Assembly (NCBI RefSeq): GCF_003344925.1
Contig: NZ_CP031188.1
Span: 124,001-188,000, forward strand
Reading direction: 5' to 3'
DNA length: 64,000 bases
Source: Flavobacterium arcticum
GTDB taxonomy: Bacteria; Bacteroidota; Bacteroidia; Flavobacteriales; Flavobacteriaceae
Shown here: positions 17,154 to 26,288 of the stretch, one piece after another
Position numbering within the stretch: the first letter of the stretch is position 1
How the letters are laid out: each line of letters opens with the position of its first letter
The notes under the pieces: generated by a model
Seen by the model: the letters and a program-made list of their open reading frames with translations, nothing else
The model's database searches: none
Told to the model about the DNA's origin: nothing
Made by a program: the position numbers and the translations under genes

Positions 17154-19295
17154 ATGATGAAGAGAAAAGACCTACAACATATTCAACTTAAAGATACTCC
17201 TAAGAATACTACCTCCTCAGCAGAAGAAAATAACTTTACTACTGCCGAAGGTATTGAGATAAAAAAAGAATATAATCATAACGATATTGAAAATCTGGAG
17301 CACATAGGGTTTGCTGCAGGTTTTGCACCAAACCTTCGTGGACCTTACAGCACTATGTATGTGCGTCGCCCATGGACAGTAAGGCAATATGCAGGTTTCT
17401 CTACCGCCGAAGAGAGTAATGCGTTTTACAGACGTAATCTTGAAGCAGGACAAAAAGGACTATCTGTAGCGTTTGACCTTGCCACACACCGAGGGTACGA
17501 TAGCGACCACGAACGCGTAGTAGGCGATGTAGGTAAAGCAGGTGTAGCAATTGATAGTGTAGAAGACATGAAAGTACTTTTTGACCAAATTCCATTGGGC
17601 GAAATGTCGGTTTCTATGACTATGAATGGTGCAGTACTACCCATTATGGCATTCTATATTGTAGCTGCCGAAGAGCAGGGCGTAGCACCTGAATTACTTT
17701 CGGGAACGATACAAAATGATATATTAAAGGAGTTTATGGTGCGTAATACGTACATCTACCCTCCTACACCATCAATGAAAATTATTGCTGATATATTTGA
17801 ATATACCAGTAAAAACATGCCGAAGTTTAACTCTATTAGTATATCGGGCTACCACATGCAGGAAGCAGGAGCTACTGCCGATATTGAGCTTGCCTATACC
17901 CTTGCCGATGGTCTTGAGTACATCCGTACAGGGCTTGCAGCAGGTATGAAAATAGATAAATTTGCACCACGTCTTTCTTTCTTTTGGGCTATTGGTATGA
18001 ACCATTTTATGGAAATTGCCAAAATGCGTGCAGGGCGTATGTTGTGGGCAAAACTGTTACAACAATTTAATCCCGAAAATCAAAAATCGTTAGCACTGCG
18101 TACCCACTGTCAAACCAGTGGTTGGAGTCTTACAGAACAAGACCCTTTTAACAATGTAGCACGTACGTGTATAGAAGCTGCGGCAGCAGCTTTTGGCGGA
18201 ACACAGTCATTACATACTAATGCATTAGATGAAGCTATTGCGCTACCAACTGATTTCTCGGCACGTATAGCACGTAATACACAAATATTCTTACAAGAAG
18301 AAACCAAAATAACTAAAACTGTCGATCCTTGGGCAGGCAGCTACTATGTAGAAAGCCTTACTAAAGAAATCGCCGATAAAGCATGGGCACTAATTGAAGA
18401 GGTAGAAGAACTCGGAGGTATGACCAAAGCTATTGAAGAAGGTATACCTAAACTGCGTATTGAAGAAGCTGCTGCACGTAAACAAGCACGTATAGACAGC
18501 GGACAAGATATAATAGTAGGTGTAAACAAATATCGTCTTGAAAAAGAAGACCCATTACATATACTGGATGTAGATAACCAAATGGTACGTCGCCAGCAGA
18601 TAGAACGTTTAGAACAGATAAAAGCAAGCCGTGACAACCAAAAAGTAACTGAGTGTTTAGAGAAACTAACCGAATCGGCTAAAACGGGCGAAGGCAACTT
18701 ATTAGCTTTAGCAGTAGAAGCTGCCCGCTATAGAGCAACATTGGGTGAAATAAGTGATGCCCTCGAAACAGTATATGGCAGGTACAAAGCACAAATAAAA
18801 TCATTTAGCGGTGTGTATAGTAAAGAGATAAAAAACGATGAGAGCTTTGAAAAAGCCAAGCAGCTTGCCGATGAATTTGCAAAGCTAGAAGGACGTCGTC
18901 CGCGTATCATGATTGCTAAAATGGGGCAAGACGGTCATGACCGTGGTGCAAAAGTTGTAGCTACAGGTTATGCCGATGTAGGTTTTGATGTAGATATAGG
19001 TCCGTTATTCCAAACACCTGCCGAAGCTGCAAAACAAGCGGTAGAAAATGATGTGCATATTCTTGGTGTATCGTCTCTTGCAGCAGGACATAAAACGTTA
19101 GTACCCCAAGTTATAGCAGAGCTTAAAAAATATGGTCGCGAAGATATTATGGTTATTGTAGGAGGGGTTATCCCTGCCCAAGATTACCAATATCTTTTTG
19201 ATTGTGGTGCTGTTGCCGTGTTTGGTCCTGGTACCAAAATAAGTGAAGCTGCCATTAAAATTTTAGAGGTCTTGATTAAAGGTTTTGAAGAATAA
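17154..19295 (+). CDS. scpA: Methylmalonyl-CoA mutase, large (alpha) subunit
   Basis: 713 residues from the ATG at 17154; a TTG at 17133 overlaps the previous gene and is less likely. The catalytic barrel includes [20 protein letters not shown] and [12 protein letters not shown]. The C-terminal cobalamin-binding domain has the DxHxxG motif in [12 protein letters not shown], where His is the lower cobalt ligand, and [10 protein letters not shown]. It needs adenosylcobalamin and joins propionyl-CoA and odd-chain or branched-chain degradation to the TCA cycle. It is the last gene of the udk-divIC-mutA-scpA run. The symbol mutB is also used. Confidence 0.96.
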   Translation: MMKRKDLQHIQLKDTPKNTTSSAEENNFTTAEGIEIKKEYNHNDIENLEHIGFAAGFAPNLRGPYSTMYVRRPWTVRQYAGFSTAEESNAFYRRNLEAGQKGLSVAFDLATHRGYDSDHERVVGDVGKAGVAIDSVEDMKVLFDQIPLGEMSVSMTMNGAVLPIMAFYIVAAEEQGVAPELLSGTIQNDILKEFMVRNTYIYPPTPSMKIIADIFEYTSKNMPKFNSISISGYHMQEAGATADIELAYTLADGLEYIRTGLAAGMKIDKFAPRLSFFWAIGMNHFMEIAKMRAGRMLWAKLLQQFNPENQKSLALRTHCQTSGWSLTEQDPFNNVARTCIEAAAAAFGGTQSLHTNALDEAIALPTDFSARIARNTQIFLQEETKITKTVDPWAGSYYVESLTKEIADKAWALIEEVEELGGMTKAIEEGIPKLRIEEAAARKQARIDSGQDIIVGVNKYRLEKEDPLHILDVDNQMVRRQQIERLEQIKASRDNQKVTECLEKLTESAKTGEGNLLALAVEAARYRATLGEISDALETVYGRYKAQIKSFSGVYSKEIKNDESFEKAKQLADEFAKLEGRRPRIMIAKMGQDGHDRGAKVVATGYADVGFDVDIGPLFQTPAEAAKQAVENDVHILGVSSLAAGHKTLVPQVIAELKKYGREDIMVIVGGVIPAQDYQYLFDCGAVAVFGPGTKISEAAIKILEVLIKGFEE

Positions 19296-19330
19296 CACGA
19301 TTAAAAAGTAATATTTTTAGTCTCAATTCT

Positions 19331-19338
19331 TACATTTG
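19331..19338 (+). promoter_or_regulatory. -7 box for the acyltransferase gene
   Basis: TACATTTG matches TAnnTTTG and lies 29 bases before the ATG at 19368. No TTTG -33 element is found at the right distance. Confidence 0.4.
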
Positions 19339-19367
19339 AAACCTTAACTTAATCATTAAAAGAAAAA

Positions 19368-20480
19368 ATGAAAGACACTCGCTTATCGCAATTAGACGGA
19401 CTACGAGGTTTATTTGCCTTAATGGTAGCATTATTTCATTTTCCTTCTGATGGTGATTTTAGTACTATATCCCTGCTTTCTAACTTTATGATAAGGCAGG
19501 GAGATTTGTTTGTCGATTTCTTTTTTGTACTCTCTGGTTTTGTTATCAGTCTTAACTATACCAATAGGATAAATGAAAAAGACGATTTTATAAAGTATCT
19601 TAAAGCGCGATTTTTACGCCTATATCCACTATTGTTTTATACAGTAATCATCTATCTTGGTTTCGAGTTGGTATTTAATCTCTTTTTACCTCATCTTTTA
19701 ACCAACCCAGAACCTATAAGCGTATTATTTTTACAAACGCTAAACTCATTACTATTTCTTAATTCTACCCCTATTATTGATATGGTGGGGATGAATTTCC
19801 CATCATGGTCTATTTCATCCGAAATGATATCTTACATTATTTTTGGTTTGGCACTATTATGGTTTAATCGTAGTAAAAAATATGCTATTGGCTTTATACT
19901 CTTAGCATCTGCTGCTTTTATTATATACTTAAATAGTTATATGGAAACTATGAAATGGGGTTTTGTAAGAGGGCTGGTTTGCTTTATGACAGGATTTTAT
20001 ACATTTAAGCTATACCAACAAAACAAGAATATTACACTTAATAAATACTTAGAATATTTAGTCCCAATATTGTTAGTATCTGTCTTATACATAAGATACT
20101 ATTATGTTAACAATATTGAGCTATACAGCCTTTTTATAATACCTCTATTTTTCGGAATTTCCATTTTTGTATTTGCATTAAGTAATGGATATATTGTAAA
20201 GTTAATGTGTCATAGTTTTTTTCAATTCTTAGGAAAAATATCATACTCGTTATATTTAAATCATGCGATAGTGATGGTTATATTTACAAAATTTATTTTC
20301 GGTTTTCTTAAAGTTCCTGTAACCGAACTTGCAGTATCTTTAACAATAATAGCCTACTTGCTTTTTATTGTCATTTATTCTTATTTTACTTATATTTTTA
20401 TAGAAGTTAAAGGCAAAAAATTCCTTCAAAACTTTTACCCTTTTAAAAGGAAAGAATCTTCTTTTATTGTAAAACCATAA
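19368..20480 (+). CDS. Acyltransferase 3 family membrane protein
   Basis: 370 residues beginning with the family signature TRLSQLDGLRGLFALMVALF and containing FVDFFFVLSGFVIS, both typical of acyltransferase-3 (OafA/ExoZ-like) enzymes. About ten hydrophobic spans follow, with basic R-rich loops (KARFLRLYPLL). The family transfers acyl groups to extracellular sugars, for example O-acetylation of LPS or exopolysaccharide, from the inner membrane. The substrate cannot be told; no polysaccharide cluster is adjacent. Carbonic anhydrase follows after 15 bases. Confidence 0.88.
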   Translation: MKDTRLSQLDGLRGLFALMVALFHFPSDGDFSTISLLSNFMIRQGDLFVDFFFVLSGFVISLNYTNRINEKDDFIKYLKARFLRLYPLLFYTVIIYLGFELVFNLFLPHLLTNPEPISVLFLQTLNSLLFLNSTPIIDMVGMNFPSWSISSEMISYIIFGLALLWFNRSKKYAIGFILLASAAFIIYLNSYMETMKWGFVRGLVCFMTGFYTFKLYQQNKNITLNKYLEYLVPILLVSVLYIRYYYVNNIELYSLFIIPLFFGISIFVFALSNGYIVKLMCHSFFQFLGKISYSLYLNHAIVMVIFTKFIFGFLKVPVTELAVSLTIIAYLLFIVIYSYFTYIFIEVKGKKFLQNFYPFKRKESSFIVKP

Positions 20481-20495
20481 AAGCAATTACAAATA

Positions 20496-21125
20496 ATGAA
20501 CATCAAAAAAGTTTTTGAAAACAATAAAAACTGGGTAGCACAACAGTTACAAAAAGATCCTGAATACTTTAATAATTTATCGCAAGGACAATCGCCTGAA
20601 ATATTATATATAGGCTGTTCTGACAGTAGAGTTGCTGCTGAGGAATTGATGGGCGTACGACCTGGAGATATTTTTGTACATCGTAACATTGCTAATATGG
20701 TTCCTAATACTGACCTTAACAGTATGTCGGTGATTAACTATGCGGTAGTACACCTCAAGGTAAAGCATATCATAGTATGCGGACACACTAATTGCGGTGG
20801 TATTAAAGCTGCCATGCACCATACCGATATGGGGATATTAAACCCTTGGCTGCGTAACATTAGAGACGTATATCGTCTGCATCGTAATGAGCTTGACGCT
20901 ATTGAAAACGAAACAGATCGATATGACCGCCTTGTAGAACTCAATGTACAAGAACAGTGTATTAATGTTATTAAAACTGCCGAAGTGCAAAAAGCAGCCA
21001 CCGAAACTGGGCTTACTGTACACGGATGGATTTTTGACTTACAATCAGGTAAACTTATCGATCTTAATATCGATTTCGAAAAAATAACGCAAGATATCGT
21101 TAGCATCTATCGCATTCGCTCCTGA
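20496..21125 (+). CDS. Beta-class carbonic anhydrase
   Basis: 209 residues. The zinc ligands are clear: Cys41 and Asp43 in CSDSRV, His97 and Cys100 in CGHTNCGG. VHRNIANMV and the C-terminal VHGWIFDLQSGKL are typical of the family. It catalyses reversible CO2 hydration in the cytoplasm and supplies bicarbonate for carboxylases. It lies only 15 bases after the acyltransferase and 61 before the P-type ATPase, so co-transcription is possible though the functions differ. Confidence 0.95.
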   Translation: MNIKKVFENNKNWVAQQLQKDPEYFNNLSQGQSPEILYIGCSDSRVAAEELMGVRPGDIFVHRNIANMVPNTDLNSMSVINYAVVHLKVKHIIVCGHTNCGGIKAAMHHTDMGILNPWLRNIRDVYRLHRNELDAIENETDRYDRLVELNVQEQCINVIKTAEVQKAATETGLTVHGWIFDLQSGKLIDLNIDFEKITQDIVSIYRIRS

Positions 21126-21186
21126 TAAATTTAATCCAATCATAATTTTCAGTTACCTATATTTACATCAGATATAAATATTAGGA

Positions 21187-23694
21187 ATGGCACATAGTAA
21201 TTTCGGAATAAAAGGACTCACCGATGCAGAGGTACTAGAATCGAGAGAACAGCATGGTAGTAATGCCATTACTTATAAAAAAGAGTACTGGTTTTTTGAT
21301 GCTGTAAAAAGCCTTTTTACCGAACCAATGGTATTGTTATTATTGGTTGCTGCTATAATTTATTTTATAAGTGGCGACACGGGCGACTCCATATTTATGC
21401 TATTTGCAATACTACTCGTTGCTACAATATCACTCTATCAGGACAGAAGAAGCCGTAACGCCTTGCGCGACCTTAAAAATTATACACAGCCCCATTGCAG
21501 TGTCATCAGAAATGGTGAAATAATTAGTATTGAAAATGAAGAGCTAGTTATTGGCGATTTTATGGTTACCGAAGAAGGCAGCTATATTCCTGCCGACGGT
21601 AATATTGTGCACTCCAATGACTTTTCGGTTAATGAATCGGTTATTACCGGAGAAGCCATGTCGGTATCCAAAAATGAGAGAGAAAACAATAATTCTATTT
21701 TTCAAGGCACTATAGTAACCGGAGGACTTGCTATTGCAAAAGTTACAGCAATAGGCAGTAGCACAAAACTGGGTAAAATTGGTGAAAGCCTTGACAGCAT
21801 AAAAGAGGAAAAAACACCTCTTGAAATACAAATAGCCCATTTTGTAAAAATAATGGTAATTATAGGTGCTATTGTTTTTACAGCGGTTTGGGGCATTCAT
21901 TTTTATCAGTCAGGTAAAGCAGTTGAGAGTTTGCTAAAAGCACTAACACTTGCTATGAGTATATTGCCCGAAGAGATACCTGTTGCCTTTACCGCTTTTA
22001 TGGCACTCGGTGCTTGGCGCTTGATGCAAAAAGGTATTTTGGTTAAACAAATGAAAACTGTAGAAACGCTTGGGAGTGCTACTGTAATATGTACCGACAA
22101 AACAGGAACCATAACCCAGAATAAAATGGCATTGGCAGAATTATATGTTTTTGCCGATGACGCAATAATAAATGCTGATAGCATTACTAATCAAGAATCA
22201 GGACAACTTTTAACTACAGCCATGTGGGCAAGCGAACCAATACCGTTTGACCCTATGGAAGCAGCACTACACGCTGCATATAAAAAAATGGCGCATCATG
22301 ATGAGAGACCCGAATATACTATGATGCACGAGTATCCGCTAGATGGGAAGCCTCCTATGATGACACATCTTTTTGAAAATAAAAGTGGTAACCGAATTAT
22401 AGCGGCAAAAGGTGCTCCCGAAGCTTTAATAGATGTATCGGGGCTTAATGAGGCTAATAAAAATAAAGTGAAAGATGCTATCACTACTATGGCAAGCAAA
22501 GGCTATAGAGTTTTAGGTGTAGGTAGTGCACAATTTGATGGAAATAACTTTCTCGAAAAACAACAAGACTATAATTTCACTTTCTTGGGGTTAGTCGCTT
22601 TTTACGATCCTCCAAAAGACAATATAAAATCAGTTTTTGAAGATTTTTATAAAGCTGGTATAGCTATTAAAATTGTTACAGGCGATAACGAAGCTACAAC
22701 AACTGCCATTGCAAAGCAAGTTGACTTTAGAGGGTCTGAAAATCATATTTCGGGAGATGAATTAATGGCTTTAGATGATACTACACTACAACAAAAAGTA
22801 ATGGATACAGCAATCTTTACCCGAATGTTCCCCGAAGCCAAACTAAGGATTATTAATGCACTCAAAGCTCAGGGACAAATAGTAGCCATGACTGGCGATG
22901 GTGTTAACGATGGTCCAGCACTTAAAGCGGCCCATATAGGCATTGCTATGGGTAATAAAGGTACTGAAATAGCTAAAGAAGCCGCATCACTTATACTACC
23001 TGATGATGACCTAGTAAAAATGGTAGATGCTATAGCGATGGGCAGACGAATATATGCCAACCTAAAAAAAGCGATACAGTATATTATCTCTATTCATATC
23101 CCTATAATACTTACCGTTTTTATTCCTGTAGCACTCGGCTGGAAATACCCCGATATTTTTTCGCCAGTACATATTATTTTTCTCGAACTTATTATGGGTC
23201 CTACCTGCTCTGTTATTTATGAAAATGAGCCTATGGAGAAAAATGCTATGTCTCAAAAACCACGACCTTTTACAAATACTTTTTTTAGCTTTAAGGAAAT
23301 TATTACAAGTATTATACAAGGTATAGCCATAACAGTGGGAACACTAGGAGTTTACCTTTATGCCGTAAACTGCGACTACAACGAAGCCCAAACACGTACT
23401 ATGGTATTTACGGTATTAGTATCGGCAAATATATTTCTTACTCTGGTTAATAGGTCATTTTACTATTCGGTGATCACCACATTGCGATACAAAAACAATT
23501 TTATACCGCTCATTATTGGTATAACTGTTATTTTGACAATGCTTTTATTATACATTGAACCTATTAAACAATTTTTCAATTTTGAAACACTTACCATACC
23601 ACAAATGGCTATTAGTATTGCAAGTGGTTTTATAACAGTAGTGTGGTTTGAAGTTGTAAAATGGATGAACCGAAAGCGTAATCCTTTGGCATAA
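21187..23694 (+). CDS. P-type cation-transporting ATPase (P2-like)
   Basis: 835 residues. The actuator-domain motif TGEA is at 154-157. The phosphorylation motif is CTDKTGTIT with Asp304; the nucleotide-binding motif is KGAPEAL; the hinge is MTGDGVNDGPALKAAHIGIAMG. The TM4 ion-site segment reads SILPEEIPVAF (259-268), whereas classical Ca2+ pumps have PEGLP, so the ion is uncertain. About four C-terminal hydrophobic segments follow the hinge. Likely an inner-membrane exporter of Ca2+ or another divalent cation. Confidence 0.9.
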   Translation: MAHSNFGIKGLTDAEVLESREQHGSNAITYKKEYWFFDAVKSLFTEPMVLLLLVAAIIYFISGDTGDSIFMLFAILLVATISLYQDRRSRNALRDLKNYTQPHCSVIRNGEIISIENEELVIGDFMVTEEGSYIPADGNIVHSNDFSVNESVITGEAMSVSKNERENNNSIFQGTIVTGGLAIAKVTAIGSSTKLGKIGESLDSIKEEKTPLEIQIAHFVKIMVIIGAIVFTAVWGIHFYQSGKAVESLLKALTLAMSILPEEIPVAFTAFMALGAWRLMQKGILVKQMKTVETLGSATVICTDKTGTITQNKMALAELYVFADDAIINADSITNQESGQLLTTAMWASEPIPFDPMEAALHAAYKKMAHHDERPEYTMMHEYPLDGKPPMMTHLFENKSGNRIIAAKGAPEALIDVSGLNEANKNKVKDAITTMASKGYRVLGVGSAQFDGNNFLEKQQDYNFTFLGLVAFYDPPKDNIKSVFEDFYKAGIAIKIVTGDNEATTTAIAKQVDFRGSENHISGDELMALDDTTLQQKVMDTAIFTRMFPEAKLRIINALKAQGQIVAMTGDGVNDGPALKAAHIGIAMGNKGTEIAKEAASLILPDDDLVKMVDAIAMGRRIYANLKKAIQYIISIHIPIILTVFIPVALGWKYPDIFSPVHIIFLELIMGPTCSVIYENEPMEKNAMSQKPRPFTNTFFSFKEIITSIIQGIAITVGTLGVYLYAVNCDYNEAQTRTMVFTVLVSANIFLTLVNRSFYYSVITTLRYKNNFIPLIIGITVILTMLLLYIEPIKQFFNFETLTIPQMAISIASGFITVVWFEVVKWMNRKRNPLA

Positions 23695-23719
23695 TTTTTC
23701 AGTTTTTATATCTTTTTTG

Positions 23720-23727
23720 TAAATTTG
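23720..23727 (+). promoter_or_regulatory. -7 box upstream of the bTHX gene
   Basis: TAAATTTG matches TAnnTTTG, 33 bases before the ATG at 23761. The -33 element is not evident. Confidence 0.4.
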
Positions 23728-23760
23728 AGATTAGTACTAATATTCAAATTTCAAACTTTT

Positions 23761-23877
23761 ATGGGAAAAGGAGATGTAAAAACAAAAAGAGGAAAAATTT
23801 GGCGTGGCACTCACGGTGTAAGACGACCTAAAGAGAAAAGTTCAGGAAACGGCGACTCAGAATCTTCTGATAATTAA
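23761..23877 (+). CDS. 30S ribosomal protein bTHX
   Basis: 38 residues read directly from the DNA: it begins MGKGDVKTKRGKIWRGTHGV and then RRPKEKSS, ending in a short acidic-serine tail. The first 23 residues match the bTHX family of tiny basic ribosomal proteins (Thermus Thx), which sit in the head of the small subunit. A -7-like box precedes it, and a hairpin terminator follows 14 bases after its stop, so it is probably a single-gene transcript. Its length is normal for Bacteroidota homologues. Confidence 0.85.
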   Translation: MGKGDVKTKRGKIWRGTHGVRRPKEKSSGNGDSESSDN

Positions 23878-23891
23878 AAACAATTTTAGAG

Positions 23892-23921
23892 AAGGTAGCA
23901 TAAAACATAGCTACCTTTTTT
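23892..23921 (+). terminator. Terminator after the bTHX gene
   Basis: Arms AAGGTAGC and GCTACCTT (8 bp) surround a 10-base loop and are followed by a T run ending in TTTTT. Confidence 0.75.
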
Positions 23922-23942
23922 AATAATATAAAACATATAACA

Positions 23943-24401
23943 ATGGAAAAACAGCATTTTGAAACTATTTACCTTACGGGTATTACACTACCACACAAAA
24001 CGACTAATGCTAACGGACAAGCAGCACAAGATTGCGGTAACTTATGGCAAGAGTTTCAAAAAGGTAGTTGGTTTGTAAAAATACCCGAAAGAATTGAAGA
24101 TAAAGTATATGCGGTTTATTATGATTATGAAGGCGACCATAACCAGCCCTATTCTTTTTTCATTGGATGCAGGGTTGCTGCTGGCGCACCTATACCCGAA
24201 GAAATGGAAAATATAGTAATTCCTCAAGGCGATTTTATAAAATTTACGGCGAAGGGCAAAATGCCTGACTGTATAGGCGAAGCATGGCAAACAATATGGA
24301 GTTCAGAATTAAAAAGAGCCTATAAAGCCGACTTTGAAGTATATGATGAGCGTAGTCATGACTGGAACAATGCAGAAGTAGATATCTTTATTAGTATGTA
24401 A
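23943..24401 (+). CDS. GyrI-like / effector-binding domain protein
   Basis: 152 residues, a stand-alone GyrI-like small-molecule-binding fold: YLTGITLPHKTTNANG, CGNLWQEFQKG, YAVYYDYEGDHNQPYSFFIG and WQTIWSSELKRAYKADFEVY are characteristic of the integron-cassette/AraC effector-binding family. It lacks a DNA-binding domain, so it is not a complete regulator. Relatives bind hydrophobic or cationic compounds, and some hydrolyse them; the ligand here is unknown. It lies between the bTHX terminator and tRNA-Pro. Confidence 0.8.
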   Translation: MEKQHFETIYLTGITLPHKTTNANGQAAQDCGNLWQEFQKGSWFVKIPERIEDKVYAVYYDYEGDHNQPYSFFIGCRVAAGAPIPEEMENIVIPQGDFIKFTAKGKMPDCIGEAWQTIWSSELKRAYKADFEVYDERSHDWNNAEVDIFISM

Positions 24402-24444
24402 AGATAATTTTAAGTTCCTGTTTATCTATTTTCTCAAAAACTAA

Positions 24445-24452
24445 TATATTTG
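24445..24452 (+). promoter_or_regulatory. -7 box for tRNA-Pro
   Basis: TATATTTG followed by C matches the Bacteroidetes -7 consensus and ends 23 bases before the mature tRNA 5' end. Confidence 0.5.
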
Positions 24453-24475
24453 CTACACCTTTGTAAAGAAGGACT

Positions 24476-24549
24476 CGGGATGTAGCGCAGCCTGGTAGCG
24501 TACTAGCATGGGGTGCTAGGGGTCGCTGGTTCGAATCCAGTCATCCCGA
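24476..24549 (+). tRNA. tRNA-Pro (anticodon GGG)
   Basis: 74 bases without encoded CCA. Acceptor CGGGATG pairs with CATCCCG. The anticodon arm CTAGC-ATGGGGT-GCTAG gives anticodon GGG. The T-arm CTGGTTCGAATCCAG is perfect. A terminator follows immediately. Confidence 0.95.
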
Positions 24550-24555
24550 CTATAA

Positions 24556-24581
24556 AAAGCCAAACATTATTGTTTGGCTTT
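24556..24581. terminator. Terminator for tRNA-Pro and the convergent minus-strand gene
   Basis: Arms AAAGCCAAACA and TGTTTGGCTTT (11 bp) with a 4-base loop, then TATTATTTTA. The flanking A and T tracts make it usable in both directions. Confidence 0.85.
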
Positions 24582-24624
24582 ATTATTTTAAAATCGAATC
24601 TAAAAATGAAATTCAATCTTATCA

Positions 24625-25137
24625 TTATCCCAACTGGTCTACAATACCCTTATAAAAAGTAATAAGAGCATAAAGTACACCCTTTTTATTTTCAAATACT
24701 AAGTGAAACTCGGTGACAAGTACTTTAATATTATCCTCATTTAATGAAGTGATTATTTTAGGTTCAAATAAATTTTCTCTTGCCAGCAATTCTAAATTTG
24801 TCGAAATCAATAAACTCTCAAGATTCTTCTTAAAAGCATTATTAGGGCTTTCAACTTTTAAAATATTTGCTTTACGATAAAATAATCGATAATAATGGCT
24901 TCTGTTTGTAATCAAGAACTCAGGAATAGTTTCTCCCAATTGTAGCTGCATCTCTATTTTTGCTAAATTATGATTTCCCAGTTCATAACTAACATTTATA
25001 CAATAACCTTTATAATTTATTACTAACGAATAGTATGATACAAAAACTCTTGTACCTCTCCCTCCGCTATACTTTGTATCAATTACTTCAAATTCGCCAT
25101 TTTCCTGCTTAGCGATTTCGGCAAAAACTTCGTTCAT
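24625..25137 (-). CDS. Hypothetical protein, no family recognised
   Basis: 170 residues, soluble-looking, with no signal peptide or membrane span. It starts MNEVFAEIAKQENGEFEV and has an alpha/beta pattern with alternating strands (TRVFVSYYSLVINYKGYCIN, HYYRLFYRKANILKVESP). There is a well-formed ATG, and codon use is like the neighbours. I do not recognise a domain and propose no function. It stands alone between tRNA-Pro (convergent) and the SDR gene (divergent). Confidence 0.6.
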   Translation of the reverse strand: MNEVFAEIAKQENGEFEVIDTKYSGGRGTRVFVSYYSLVINYKGYCINVSYELGNHNLAKIEMQLQLGETIPEFLITNRSHYYRLFYRKANILKVESPNNAFKKNLESLLISTNLELLARENLFEPKIITSLNEDNIKVLVTEFHLVFENKKGVLYALITFYKGIVDQLG

Positions 25138-25264
25138 CTCTTTAGGTTTATATAAAAGAAATTAAATATAGATTTTTTTCTTTAAAAACCACCCTTGCAA
25201 AACATTATGTAAGCATAACACTTTAATTGTTATCTTTACGATATAACAAATCATACAAAGAAAA

Positions 25265-26146
25265 ATGAGCTATACTGATAAAATGCTTCGCGATGATGCG
25301 TTGCAAGACAAAGTAATAGTGGTAACAGGCGGCGGAAGCGGACTGGGTAAAGCCATGACAAAATATTTTATGGAACTTGGTGCTAAAGTTGCCATTACAT
25401 CGCGTAATCTAGAAAAACTACAAACTACCGTAAAAGAACTGGAAGAAGAAACAGATGGTAAATGTCTAGCTGTAAAGTGTGACGTGCGCCACTATGAGGA
25501 AGTCGAAAATATGCTAAAAGTAGTACTCACTACATACGGACGTGTAGATGTGTTACTTAACAATGCAGCAGGTAACTTTATATCTCCTACCGAAAGGCTT
25601 TCGGCTAATGCATTCGATACTATCATAGATATCGTATTAAAAGGTTCTAAAAACTGTACACTTGCCTTTGGTAAACATTGGATAGACACAAAACAAGAAA
25701 ATACAAGTATCCTTAATATTGTTACTACCTATGCATGGACAGGATCGGCATATGTAGTACCAAGTGCTACTGCTAAGGCAGGAGTACTGGCAATGACAAG
25801 AAGTCTTGCTGTAGAATGGGCAAAATATGGTATACGCTCTAATGCAATTGCTCCAGGTCCTTTTCCTACAAAAGGCGCATGGGACAGATTATTGCCAGGT
25901 GACCTTAAAGACAAATTTGACCTTGCTAAAAAAGTTCCATTAAAACGTGTGGGCGACCATCAAGAACTTGCCAACCTAGCTGCCTACTTGGTATCTGATT
26001 TTTCAGCCTATGTAAATGGCGAAGTAATAACCATAGATGGTGGAGAATGGCTTAAAGGCGCAGGGCAGTTTAACCTACTAGAAGATATACCAGAAGAGAT
26101 GTGGGACATGCTTGAAGCAATGATTAAAGCTAAGAAAAACAAATAA
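25265..26146 (+). CDS. SDR oxidoreductase, 2,4-dienoyl-CoA reductase-like
   Basis: 293 residues. The Rossmann motif is VTGGGSGLGKAM, and NNAAGNF is the SDR structural motif. The active-site region reads TTYAWTGSAYVVPSATAKAG, where Tyr, Ser and Lys are spaced as in mitochondrial-type 2,4-dienoyl-CoA reductase rather than the ordinary YxxxK. The C-terminal IAPGPFPTKGAWDRL and NGEVITIDGGEW also match that group. It would reduce 2,4-dienoyl-CoA with NADPH during beta-oxidation of unsaturated fatty acids. A monocistronic layout with a terminator behind it is likely. Confidence 0.88.
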   Translation: MSYTDKMLRDDALQDKVIVVTGGGSGLGKAMTKYFMELGAKVAITSRNLEKLQTTVKELEEETDGKCLAVKCDVRHYEEVENMLKVVLTTYGRVDVLLNNAAGNFISPTERLSANAFDTIIDIVLKGSKNCTLAFGKHWIDTKQENTSILNIVTTYAWTGSAYVVPSATAKAGVLAMTRSLAVEWAKYGIRSNAIAPGPFPTKGAWDRLLPGDLKDKFDLAKKVPLKRVGDHQELANLAAYLVSDFSAYVNGEVITIDGGEWLKGAGQFNLLEDIPEEMWDMLEAMIKAKKNK

Positions 26147-26165
26147 TTAGATTTAAAAATTACTT

Positions 26166-26204
26166 AATAGCCAATACTAAAAAAAGTATTGGCTATTTTT
26201 TTTG
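26166..26204 (+). terminator. Terminator after the SDR gene
   Basis: Arms AATAGCCAATACT and AGTATTGGCTATT (13 bp, perfect) around a short A-rich loop, followed by a run of eight T. Confidence 0.92.
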
Positions 26205-26218
26205 CTTTTTATTTAGAC

Positions 26219-26245
26219 TTGATATAAATAAAAATAATATATTTG
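26219..26245 (+). promoter_or_regulatory. Promoter for the HmuY-like T9SS gene
   Basis: TTG, 16 bases, TATATTTG then C. The -7 box (26238-26245) is a good match; the spacing is one base shorter than usual. It lies 43 bases before the ATG. Confidence 0.5.
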
Positions 26246-26288
26246 CACCCGTAATACTATTTTTAATAAATCTAAATAAACAATTATC

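Noticed and set aside
24476-24549. tRNA-Pro as an integration site
   Set aside because: No repeat of the tRNA 3' end and no integrase is found nearby.
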